In this document: piece after piece, positions 49,301 to 59,432 of the stretch
How the letters are laid out: every line of letters starts with the position of its first letter
Numbering within the stretch: the stretch's first letter is position 1
Assembly (NCBI GenBank): GCA_021234535.1
Contig: CM037838.1
Span: forward strand, 10,184,672-10,248,671
DNA: 64,000 nucleotides
Origin: Stichopus chloronotus
Taxonomy: Eukaryota > Echinodermata > Holothuroidea > Aspidochirotida > Stichopodidae
Direction: 5' to 3'
Program-made: the position numbers and the translations under genes
The notes under the pieces: model-generated
Database searches by the model: none
What the model saw: the letters and a program-made list of their open reading frames with translations, nothing else
Told to the model about the DNA's origin: nothing

Positions 49301-51884
49301 AATCACAGGACCGTGTGAACATCGTGGGTCCCTCACTATTCAAACTATATAACATTTTGTGTCAAAAACTCACCTTGTTTTCTTTCACCTCCAGATTTAG
49401 TTATTCCTTGTTGCCTGGCGAGTTTTCAGGTCCGACTACTTTAAGGTCTCTTGAGCGAAGGGATGTTCAAGGTACATATCAACACTGTTCTTCTGTGTGT
49501 ACGCACCTCATGTACCGGGATAGCTCACATTGGTCAAATTTTGCTTTGAACCAACGATCTCATGAAGTCTATCTTTTCATGAAATCTCATTCAAATTATT
49601 CAATATTTTTTGATGACTTGCGTTAATGCTTTTGTAAATCTTCATTTCAAAGTTTGACTTTAAGCATACTTCATTGACTCTGAATACACTCAGAAATGCC
49701 GAAACCTCTTGCAATTACTAGACCCATCGTGATTTCCAGTCAGGTTCGGGGTTTGTTGTTAAGCAACCGGATAGGTGTCCTATAGTACAAGAATACTCAT
49801 AATACACTACGCGCATGCTATCTTGAACATACATACTTGATGTAATTGATTTCATTTTTCCCCTCTCTTGCGATGGTAAGAGTTGGTCAAGAAAAAGGGA
49901 ATCAAACACAAATGGCAGTCAGTTATGACAGATTTTGTTATTAATTCACAATTCATCTCACACTGATATAAATATAACAGGAATCAAGATGCATCAGATT
50001 TAATAGTCAGTGTTGTTAGAATCGTCCCCAGCCCCCCGCCCACACCTCCTTAATCTGGCCCCTTGTTGAGTTGAGGCTCCTCTACAGTATACCCAAAGAA
50101 TGTCGAGAAATTCTTTGACTCCCCCAACTCATTCACTGAGCTCACATTTGCAGGATCCCATGGGTCGCCTCCCCCCTGCAGTTGTCCTTCTACCTCTACT
50201 TCCTACCCCCCCCCCCCCACACACACACACACGAGCGCTGGGACTTTTCCATAGATCCGTAAATGTCAATGTGTGAGAATAAACACAACCCCTTTAAGTA
50301 TTTACCAGCACCAATTACTACAGTAACGCTTGAATGCGTGTCCGCGGCATATAAACCTCACCTGCTCACATCATCCTGTCGATACACCCGACAAGTCTTT
50401 TCATTACAGCGTGTACATATTATACATTACTTAACATTTGGATCTATCAATTCATATTGTACGACCATTGACCGGACTTAAAAATAAACATGTACCTTGT
50501 TCGTTCTCTTGAGTAATGTATACTTGCAACCTGTTCTGCAATAGAGTATTAGAACTTACTTATGTGATAAAATGAAAATTGTTATTGTTTCGTGGACTAC
50601 TCAGTTAAGTCAATCGCATCGATATGACTTTACAAATAATCAAATAATAACTAACTAGATTCAACTACAGGATGCTATCTTCCTTGCGTATGCTATAGAT
50701 AATCCTGTTTGATTTGTGTGCTATTTAGAATCCTACCTAGACTGCAAATGCTATAGAGGATCCTACCTAGACTGCATATGGTAGGATCCTACCTTCCTTT
50801 TATGTTTGCTGTGTATAATCTTGCCTGCCTTGTGTATGCCTTAGAGAATCGTACATGGCTTGCGTATGCCATAGATGATCTTGCATTGCTTGTTTATGCT
50901 AAAGAGTGTTATGTTATTTTGTATTTTACAGATGGTATTGCTTGGGAAATAAATTCCCAGGATAATTCCTTTCACTAAATTGGAATCTCTATTTTCAGAA
51001 ATAGGCATCAAATAGTTTGATATTATCATGGTCATGTAGATGTACACATCAAACAAAAGACAAAGCCTATATATTTTTTCGTGTAATGTTTGTTTACTTA
51101 ACCTGTTCGGCATCGTGTCAATTCTTACTTTAATGTTTTATTAACTTTAATTTACTGATCGGTATTTTATTTCTATTTTCAGTCTTGTGGTATCCAACAG
51201 AAGTTTGGTATCGTTTAGATCTTACGTCCGGTAAATGGCTGGTAAGAGTTATCGCTATACACGGCTTTCTCAAATTGTTTTTTTTTTTTCTTTTTAATTG
51301 AGTTATTGTCTGAAAACTTTTATAGAACAATTGCTGACATGAATGTATGTGTAGACGTTACCATAACTCAATCAGTTTCAACTTTTAATTATTTTATATT
51401 ATTTAATCATTTCACTAATATAGGTTAACTTTTATATGACCTTATTTTTCTAATCATATTATTTTACTCCTTAGCACAAAATCGGTAAATCTGAGCTCAC
51501 TGAGGGAGAATATGAAACACTGGTAAATATGAAAAGAAAACAAATCATTTTTATTTGAAGATCTGCATCAAGTATATGATGATATAAAATAAAATCTGTT
51601 ATGAGTATGATACAATATGTAACACGATTCGGTGATTAATTCAGAGATAATTCAGAAATGTGAGGGTCATAGTAAGGAAGCTGACATCACGTGACTGACA
51701 CCTGGTTAAGATCAGATAACAAAACCTGCAGTGCAGAATGTTGTATTTCTCAAGTAAGTTATAGTTTAGTTAAGCAAGACATGTTAACTGTTAATCCTGC
51801 TTTCTTAACTTCCTTTTTTAATGTTTCATTTTTTTTCTGACATCTTCTTCTCAGGTGTTTGACTTCAGAGATATTTATTCATAG
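46307..51884 (+). CDS. NLR-like locus B, complete NACHT gene (seven exons)
   Basis: Exons 46,307-46,334, 46,484-48,012, 48,590-48,798, 49,395-49,471, 51,183-51,241, 51,475-51,522 and 51,855-51,884 sum to 1,980 nt, an open frame of 659 codons plus stop. NACHT proteins are STAND-class ATPases that switch between ADP- and ATP-bound states in immune and cell-death signalling, and this one is presumably cytosolic. Layout: residues 1-9 are a short unique N-terminus, about 10-80 are a helical linker, the NACHT ATPase starts near 80, winged-helix/helical parts run to about 519, one LRR-like segment covers 520-589, and a tail covers 590-659. No CARD, Pyrin, Death or TIR domain is visible. There is no signal peptide or membrane segment. 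The start was chosen because ATG 46,307 ends its exon in phase 1 with a strong GTATGT donor, and the NACHT exon needs phase 1. Upstream coding exons replacing this start cannot be excluded. Confidence 0.8.
46484..48012 (+). CDS. Locus B exon 2: NACHT ATPase
   Basis: The 1,529-nt exon follows acceptor TTTGCTTTCAAAG and ends AAG|GTAGGA. Walker A is GEPGSGKT (residues 89-96; 46,720-46,743). Walker B is VLDGVDE (173-179; 46,972-46,992) with the acidic pair typical of NACHT. Sensor 1 is ITTR (Arg208, codon at 47,077). The winged-helix Pro motif lies in QVPLFF (Pro271). The downstream helical domain has FYHSLYCDWYAAHYL (391-405), the NLR counterpart of an F.H....E..AA.YL motif. All catalytic positions are intact. 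About half of the residues appear shared with the NACHT exon of locus C in the aligned blocks. Reading through the donor would add only two residues before a stop, which would make a NACHT-only protein. Confidence 0.95.
48363..48589 (+). repeat. Tandemly repeated 3' splice site before locus B exon 3
   Basis: Three copies of pyrimidine tract, CAG and the exon start ATACCGGTGTCTACTGTATA occur in a row: exon-like starts at 48,438, 48,516 and 48,590 (spacing 78 and 74 bp). A fourth, decayed copy sits at about 48,368-48,423 (CTACAAAAAGAGGTGTCTAT). The first two complete copies keep a good polypyrimidine tract and AG but run into TAA or TAG after eight codons (IPVSTVYL). Only the third opens into the full exon. 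Confidence 0.9.
48590..48798 (+). CDS. Locus B exon 3: LRR-like segment
   Basis: Begins IPVSTVYLFGSF and ends EHLKTIR, phase 0 to 2, donor AAG|GTGACA. The pattern LRVPVLSNMGQLWF, then SSKELDEIF and C..LKTI, fits one NLR-type leucine-rich repeat. The corresponding exon of locus A (9,878-10,113) has the same start, the same pattern and the same phases. Confidence 0.8.
49395..49471 (+). CDS. Locus B exon 4: 77-nt tail exon
   Basis: Acceptor TTTCACCTCCAG, donor CAAG|GTACAT. Reads FSYSLLPGEFSG and then LERRDVQ. Same length and phases as locus A 19,655-19,731. Confidence 0.75.
50664..50910. repeat. 30-bp minisatellite in locus B intron 4
   Basis: About seven degenerate units of CTTGCGTATGCYATAGATGA plus a ten-base remainder. 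Because the period is a multiple of three, one frame stays open and shows a ten-residue repeat (LVYALENR.., LAYAIDDL.., LVYAKE..). No splice evidence makes it coding. Confidence 0.75.
51183..51241 (+). CDS. Locus B exon 5: 59-nt tail exon
   Basis: Acceptor TTTCTATTTTCAG, donor CTG|GTAAGA (51,242). Encodes VLWYPTEVWYRLDLTSGKWL with its first base from exon 4. The homologous locus A exon is 31,445-31,497. An alternative GT a little upstream (TCCG|GTAAAT) would leave the wrong phase for exon 6. Confidence 0.75.
51475..51522 (+). CDS. Locus B exon 6: 48-nt tail exon
   Basis: Acceptor TTTACTCCTTAG, donor CTG|GTAAAT, phase 0 both ends. Encodes HKIGKSELTEGEYETL, acidic like its locus A counterpart. 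Confidence 0.7.
51855..51884 (+). CDS. Locus B terminal exon
   Basis: Acceptor CTTCTTCTCAG then GTG TTT GAC TTC AGA GAT ATT TAT TCA TAG (VFDFRDIYS, stop at 51,882-51,884). AATAAA follows at 52,046-52,051. A GTAGGT just after the stop could be a donor in the 3' untranslated region. Confidence 0.65.
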   Translation: MFDFRDIYS

Positions 51885-52045
51885 CTCCTGGTAGGTACAT
51901 CAAAGAATTGCTTTATTAATGACGTCGGAGAGAATGGATTTCGTTTACATGATTCATGATTCTGCATTAGTTGAATTATATATGAAAGATAAAAGTCTAC
52001 TCAATTTATTTCTAAAGCTAAATAGTTCAGCAAAGACAATACTTA

Positions 52046-52051
52046 AATAAA
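52046..52051 (+). terminator. Candidate polyadenylation signal of locus B
   Basis: AATAAA about 160 bases after the stop codon. Position is reasonable; sequence alone is weak evidence in AT-rich DNA. Confidence 0.35.
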
Positions 52052-54276
52052 AATAACCAAGTACATATTAATGACATTATATATTTGGAAGTTTGATCAA
52101 TGAAGAGCGCCATGACTTCAACGATAAATGTCAACTATATATTAGAAGGCGCTACTTGGGGCAAAAGGTAACCTTCATGTAACAATCACTGTTGGTAACA
52201 ATATTTCATTTTGTGTGTTAGTACTCTGATCATGTATTTATGATTTAATATTCTCAATTTATCACTAAGATTTTTATAATTTAACAGATTATGATTCTCT
52301 GCTCCCGTGGTGTCATCTTTCTCCATCTGACGTCATCAAGATTATTGAAAGGGAAGCTTTAAAGCTGATGGTGGTTGTTGTTACATCAGAATCCTCGTAA
52401 AACATACTTACATAAAGTAGAGAAACCTTCAATCCTTTTCACGTGTTAGCGTTTCGATTAATGTTGACTATTATGCTCTTGCTTTCACTTTTCCCATTAG
52501 TCCTCAGTGCGATGCAGTAACTGTAACATTCAGTAAACATACAATAACTATATTTAAACCAATAGAAAAAAAAATGTCCTTAGTACTTTTATATTTTCAA
52601 GTGAAATCTACAAATGCCGTCAGACATATGTCGAATTAAGTCGCCATGTGTCAGTTTCTTGCAGACCTAATTGGATGAAATTGTCATATCTTCAAGAAGT
52701 TGGCATTTCTTCTACATACGGCAGTTTCCTGTACTTTCATTGGTTTATACTTATGCATAATACATTCTAGAACGTTGGGTGGAAGAAGCTGTTAGATGTT
52801 AAAGTAAATTGTACAGATGTCAATCAAAAATTAAAAATATATTAAAATCAATTACAAATTTATCTGTCAGTCTATGGTACTCCTGTTGAACAAAAACACC
52901 ACGTGACAGCTCATGAAACTGTGATTTGAAGTAGGGCGTATGTCAAATAATAGTGACATGTAGCAGTTTATTTAGCATCTGTCAATTTTCCTTAAATCTA
53001 TTGGAAGATAACATCATGTGACAGCTTTTAGAATTCTAAGTGGAAGAAACGTTCATATGTAATATTAAATCGAAATACGTCAATGTAAATTGGGATCTGC
53101 CAGTTACTTCGTTCATTCTATTGGACAATAACGGAACATGACAACTCATGATTCCGACTTGAAGAAACTGTCGTATGGAAACGACTTGTAAGCAATCACC
53201 CATTAGTGTTCTTCTTAGACGCACTGTTCATATTTTGTAGATTGTCGTGTTGGCGGATTGGGCTTTTGCAGATGCAGGACTCCAAAAATGCCAAAGACGA
53301 AAGATTCTGTTTAGTTCATGTTGACTTCTTTTATTTCTCTTACTCTCTTAAAGAAGGTTACAAATTCTGTATGAACGTGTATGAACTGAAGAGAGCTTCC
53401 ACCTCAAAGTTTTAATCTTATACCAAAATGTTACACTTTCAACACATTGTGCATAATTTTACTTATTAGTTAACGGAATTCTCATCAGTGAACCGATAAC
53501 TGTTTCATCATGAGTAACCTGTTTCGGTTTCTTTTTATGTAAATGATGTAAATGACCATAACATACAAGTTGCAAGCCGCACTCACTTTTAGTTTAATTA
53601 CCATCACACTAAGAAAGTCACTTACAAGGTCATTCATTCCTTGCCAGGCTATGTGATTTTAACGCCCCTCCGAACAGATCCGATAGATTATAGGTTGTGC
53701 CTAGGTGTTTAAAGTTCACATATTTAATACCTATGATTACGCACAATATATTTGCACCTTTATTGACTGACTAAAGAGATCATGTGACACCTGTGCCCTG
53801 ATATCATTGCCACAATGATGCCACATTGTTCCCTGCGTAGTAGTATGATTGAAGGAGAATTTAGAGTATGATCTGTCTTACACTTAATTGGACAGTCTTT
53901 TAAAGAAATGGAAAACACAGGCCTTTAACTTGATAACATGTTCGATAACCAGTTAAGGGCAAAAAGAAAACATAACAATCATAAGCAAGTGGGCGATTAA
54001 GGTATTGATAGGAAGGGGATACAAAAGATATCGTTATAACAATGAAATCCTGGATATAAAAATATTCTTTTTAATTCATTTGATGCAACTATCTGTATTT
54101 TGTACTTTAACTGTATAAAAAACATACAAGAAAAAGATTGGATTCTTCCCCATGAACTCAATTATAATACAGTCTTCTCATTTCTCGTTGTTGTTGCTTT
54201 TTGTTCAATCAAAAGATGATACAGATACATACGCAACGCATGATTTCCTTCAAGATTAGTTACTCAGATACCAGAC
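52052..54276. other. Gene-free stretch after locus B
   Basis: No recognisable gene. Words such as CATGTGACAGCT recur loosely at about 52,900-53,150 (GTGACAGCTCATGAAACT, TGTGACAGCTTTTAGAATTC, TGACAACTCATGATTC), suggesting a decayed tandem repeat of about 120 bp. Confidence 0.35.
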
Positions 54277-54432
54277 CCCTGTCCACCTATTAATGAATGA
54301 CTAACCGACCATCAGCCCTGGTCACCTATTAATGTATGAATAATCGACAATCAGCCCTGTTCACCTATTAATGTATGAATAATCGACAATCAGCCCTGTC
54401 CACCTATTAATTTATAAATAATCGACAATCAG
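54277..54432. repeat. 39-bp minisatellite, four units
   Basis: Units of CCTGTCCACCTATTAATGTA followed by TGAATAATCGACAATCAGC, with few substitutions between the middle copies. Confidence 0.9.
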
Positions 54433-55388
54433 TCAGAATTTAAAAACACTATTGAAACTAAATGTCACCGAATGGAATCCATCTGAACACTTTTGTTAAA
54501 TAATCTCTCTCTTTTTTCTCAAGACCCTGTTCATTTTGCAACCCTCACCATCTCAATTGTTACAGCGTTATAGAAGTCTTAAAGTATGTGACCACCTTAT
54601 ACTGCTATTTATACTTGGTTTCACTTCATGTTGTGTCCATTTGATTTTGTTAAGATTTTACTGGATATGAGGACATCAATGACATATAAGTACCGTGGAA
54701 GAGATTGCCGAGAAGGTGTTTGGGTTGTTAACGCCCTCCACAATAAATTACTTGAATCTACAGCAAAACAATGCAAACCAGTTCAGATTCATAATTTCGA
54801 TTATTTATAGATAAAGAATATATCAAAGAAGAAAGAGATAACATAGTAATAAGCTATTTAAAAGAAGTAAGAAAAGAACCTTTGACTTTTATGAGAACAG
54901 AAACTAAAACAAAAATCCTAAATTTAAGCATTAGAGAGCGGATATCAATCAATGGTTTACAAGCTCACAAGGTGCTCTCTGCAAAACGTAAATATTCAAC
55001 TTTTTCAATTCCTTTTATTTATTATTTGTTAAACCAAGAGTTTTAATAAAATTTAATTTCAAAGTCGTGTGCCGTCAAACGATTGCAGTATTTGTGAATG
55101 AACTTTGTTCACACTCAGTGTTCTCTTACACACGAACATTATTTTGTTGCCATCTTATAGCTATGATTCCACTGACTGTAAACTATAAAGTGACAACCCT
55201 CTTATTAGGTCCCCCTACCCTCCTGCAGAGTAATTCAAAATACAGTAGTGTGTCCTTCAAAGTTTAACAGTACTGACAAAACTTAGATGTTTTTTTCTTC
55301 ATATAATGACTTCGGTACTCCGTAAGGAGTATCCTCGTGAATGCCAAGAATGCAGTGACGTCATTAAGTAAGGGCTAACTGATAAAAC

Positions 55389-55975
55389 TTAAAGGAGAAT
55401 GAAACCCTGGGAATATCTTTATGAGATATGACAAAACACTTGTCACAGTTTTATTAACAAATATTCTTCTTTTTCCAAGTTACGCACTTTTGAAATCTAG
55501 AGAAGCGTGCTGCCATTTTCGCTTCAGCTGAATGTAAACAGACTTCATTAAGTCTAACTATAATGTCACATAACCCCTGATAGCAGGAATTAAATGAATT
55601 TCTTTGTTTTCTTTTCTCATAATTTCCATGAATGTATATACACTGTACATAATTTTGTGTTAAAGTACTGAGGCATATTATGCAATGATCAAATTATTCA
55701 TACTTTGATTTAAATAGATGTTTAACTGTTACAACTATTTGTCAATAAATTATAAAGAAAAACAAAAGCTTTTCAATAACAAGTGCTCAGGTTATAACTT
55801 CACAATCTCAGCATGGCAGCATCCTGATTGATTTTTATGAACTTTCAAATTGCAATATCTTGAAAAGTAAACAACATATGCACATGAAATTTGGTGATGG
55901 TAATCACCACATGTTAGTCTTTCATTTGACAGTGATGTTTTATTGTAAAACGTTCTGACTTTCATTCTCCTTTAA
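55389..55975. mobile_element. TTAA-flanked MITE, copy 3
   Basis: 587 bp with TTAA at 55,389-55,392 and 55,972-55,975, and a perfect 16-bp terminal inverted repeat TTAAAGGAGAATGAAA. Ends resemble the elements at 3,247 and 6,942. No ORF of note. Confidence 0.75.
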
Positions 55976-57410
55976 TCGAGGGGTATCTCTGACTAAAGAG
56001 ACCATTCTATTCATCATATATATTGATCGAAGTATATAGGCTCTTAACAAAGGGGGGAGGGTAGAGGATTTGGAGAAAGAGGGCGCATGCACGGTCGACT
56101 AGCGAACGACGAAGGAACGAAGCCACTCTAGGGGACTTATTGTCCTCGCCTAAAACAATCTGAATTGTAGAAGCTTAGATGAGATTTCCCTGCCTCTGGG
56201 AAGTATATTCTCTACATCTATTTGCATGTTTTGGAAAAAAACATGTTGGTCATCGAAAAAGGGTTGGCTTGAGTCGGGTATGCACCCCCTTCCCATCTGG
56301 ATGAGCTCCTGTTTAAACAGTTATAGACTAATATAATACTCCAATATCGAAAACATACAGTAAACCCAGTAAAGGGATGTTGTTACAAGTCCACATCCAA
56401 ACGACGCACAAACACTTAACTAGTCTCGCGATCATTATGATCATCATTAATATCATGATCGAAATTACAAGCCACCTATACGTAAAATGTAATAATCTAG
56501 TCTGCTATTCCTGTCTCGAAATGTTACATCTCAACTGGTTAATGTGTAATGTATACATACCGGTACTTCTTGCCTATGTGAATATAGTAAACGATGTATA
56601 TCAGTAAACTGTCTGCGGCAGCCATTAATTCAAACATACCACCATCAACTGTTACAGATTATTTTGACATATTTTTAAAATAAACTGGTATAATTGGTTC
56701 ATCGACACCCCCCCCCCCTAAATCGAAGAGTACAGTATCAATAAACGATAACTGTGACATTAAGTAGCCAGTAATTGATAACTGTTAGCAACGTTTTAAA
56801 AAGCATTTTTTTCTGACCACCCGGGCCAACAAAATTACAACATTGATGTGCCTCCCCAATTGGTTAGTCCGGCTAAGGGGTCTGCTTGACGTATAAGGAC
56901 GCCAGTACCGCATGCCTAAGCAGAATTCAGCGAGAATTATATAACCCATCTGGAAATTTGGAAGCAAAAATTCAAGTCACCTTTGTTTTATCTCCAACAT
57001 ACAATACGTGTACGACGAGCAGGTACGAGCCCAATTCTGGTAAAAATAGTAAATCAGTTCTGGCAAATGAGGTTGTAAAGAAATACACTGTCTTCTTTCT
57101 TTCTTTTTTTTTTTTTTGCAAAGACTGTTATTACAAAATTTTGCAAGAATAATTTCTAGCAAACTGGGAGATGTTTTTTAATTATGCGAAAATTCACTGA
57201 AATACTTGGCACCGAATTACAGTAACGCCCTAATTGGGTTTGAAAATAAATATCTCTTGTGACCCAATGACGTAGTGTAGACACACTGCAGTTACGTACC
57301 GGGTTATAAATTGACCCATCTGAAAAATAAAAAAAAACAATTACTCTCGGGGATCCACTTTAGCCAGATTAAAAGGTATACCTCAATCCCCCCCCCCAAA
57401 AAAAAAAGAT
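55976..57410. other. Gene-free stretch
   Basis: Nothing recognised. Includes a C-run near 56,708 and a poly-T tract near 57,105-57,118. Confidence 0.4.
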
Positions 57411-57545
57411 AGCGATGATAAAGATGATGATGAAGATTATGATGATGATGATGATGACGATGATGATGATTAAGATTATGATGATGATGATGATGATGGT
57501 GGTGATGATGGTGATGATGGTAAAGATGATTATGATGATGATGTT
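57411..57545. repeat. GAT trinucleotide microsatellite
   Basis: (GAT)n with AAG, GGT and TTA interruptions, preceded by a C-run and an A-run at 57,390-57,408. Gives artificial poly-Met and poly-Ile frames. Confidence 0.95.
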
Positions 57546-59300
57546 CGACATGGATTTTAAAAGTGGTAAATATATGTTACTACCCTGTAACATTTTTTTT
57601 ATTTTGAAGACAACAAGGTTCAATGTCCGCAAACTTTTTCCGATTCATTTTGACTTCTGTTTAACATTGAATTTTTTGTGTATATTTCTTTTCTATGTTT
57701 TACCTTGTGTTTCTTCGAGGTGCTTGAAATGGAGTATTTCTAGTTCAGACTAAAATTAAAGCAAAAAGAGCTATACTATACGTTGCACTTGAGACTTGTG
57801 AAGTCACACAGTAAACATTCCTTGCTAAAAGTATCTCATAAACCATTTATTGTCTGTACAGTCTGTGGGTGTGTAGACAACAAATTATGAATTTTGATCC
57901 CAGTTTTAACCATAGACTGATCATACTTATACTGTGCGTGCTTACTGCGGGTATCATAACGTCAACATGAGCCTTCTCGACGCCATCTTGTTTATTGGTA
58001 TCAGCCTTCTTTACTGGATCCTCATCGAAATACAATTCTGCAAAAGTCCTCTATTCTAGTAATGAAGATGTTCATTATTTGTTTTGTCCTAATTGGTAAG
58101 TAATACTACTGTATACGTGTCAAACGGGCAAGAGATTTTAAATACTCTGTTGTAAACATTGATGTTAGAAGCAATGTAGTAATTGTTTCATTGAAGATAA
58201 TAGAATCACATTTCTTTTATGTGAGCGTTAAATATTTCGGAGTTTAGTATGATTATAGACAACTTACTAATACAAAATATAGACATTCCAATTAACTTCC
58301 AGTGTGAGGTATTGGTAAAAAGAATATTGCTCTGGTATTTAAGGGATGCCACGATAAGCTGTTGGCAAATAAAATCCATGAATGATTTCAAATGTAGGTC
58401 TGCGCCATCCTTTGTACCATTAAATACCATTCAACAGACTAAATTCTTTAGTTTCACGTCCCATGAACCTTAATGCATGAAATACGGGGCATATTTAAAA
58501 AAGAAGAAAGGCATATAGAGATGTACTGCGAACTGTGAATCTGGCGGAAATTCAGTGAATGAGCTTATTTTCTGGCAGCTACAGATTTGAGAGTTTTTGA
58601 CACATTGTATATGATTACATAACAATGGGAGAAAGAATGTTGCAACAATACGTCCTGCAAGTTGTAGCCATCATGTTGAGAAAAAAAAAACATTGCTATA
58701 CAATGTTTATTGATATGAGAGAATGCATAAAATGGCTGACTACAAGCTTAAGGGAGGAAGGTGTCCAAGGAAAGTGGCGTTGCCCCTGCCATTTGAAATT
58801 TATTTTTCAATTAGAAGGTAACTTAAGATTCAACTTGGTGCCAGATTTTACATTTTTTTAAAACCCTTTTCAGAGTTATAATTGCATGACAAAGTGAAGC
58901 AACTTTCTGGACTCACTGATAATAAACGGTGTGAATAATAGCTACCCTGTTGAGATTTTGGGTCTACGCATTGTAAGTGCAATGTCAATTTATATGTGTA
59001 CCTTTAATTTAAGTGTCAAATTAACATGTTCATTCAGCATGCCCTCTTGTTTTCATCATTGCTAGAAATCAGATATATTTCTATCGCCTGGCCTCCCAAT
59101 ATTCAAAGTACAGGTCATGTTGGTCGCCACCTACTTAGTTATACTGTTTCAACTTTTGCAATCTGTCTAGTAAAGCGTAATGTGTTTTATTTCTCTTATG
59201 TTTATATTTTATTGCTAATACTATAGTCAGACTGTGATAAACGTTTTTCTTCTCTTTAGATTATCACCAATATAGTGTAGTTTTAAAGAATTAAAGATAA
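57546..59300. other. Gene-free stretch upstream of locus C
   Basis: Several short unrelated ORFs on both strands and no convincing exon. Would include the promoter of locus C, but no TATA box or initiator can be assigned. Confidence 0.4.
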
Positions 59301-59315
59301 AATCCATAACTACCT

Positions 59316-59382
59316 ATGATGACTTCCTACTAACACCATGTACGAAATCAGTGACGTCACATTAGCAATAATCAGTTCTTGA
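59316..59382 (+). promoter_or_regulatory. Two upstream ORFs and a CRE octamer in the locus C leader
   Basis: uORF 1 at 59,316-59,333 is ATG ATG ACT TCC TAC TAA. uORF 2 at 59,338-59,382 starts in a good context (ACCATGT), encodes 14 residues, and ends 13 bases before the proposed start at 59,396. TGACGTCA (CREB/ATF consensus) lies at 59,352-59,359. The transcription start is unknown, so leader status is inferred. Confidence 0.35.
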
Positions 59383-59395
59383 CAACACCGGAAGC

Positions 59396-59432
59396 ATGTC
59401 GTTTTCAACTTTGTCTGGACTTGACGTAAAAG
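59396..59432 (+). CDS. Locus C exon 1 (start codon)
   Basis: ATG at 59,396 with 12 full codons, ending AAAG|GTTTGT in phase 1. Chosen because phase and position match locus B exon 1. The peptide is unrelated to locus B's. Confidence 0.5.

Noticed and set aside
52288..52366. Open segment after locus B, possible extra exon
   Set aside because: Lies beyond the stop and the AATAAA of locus B, with no donor or homologous segment in locus A.
54277..54432. CRISPR-like array
   Set aside because: Head-to-tail 39-bp units without unique spacers; it is a minisatellite in a eukaryotic genome.
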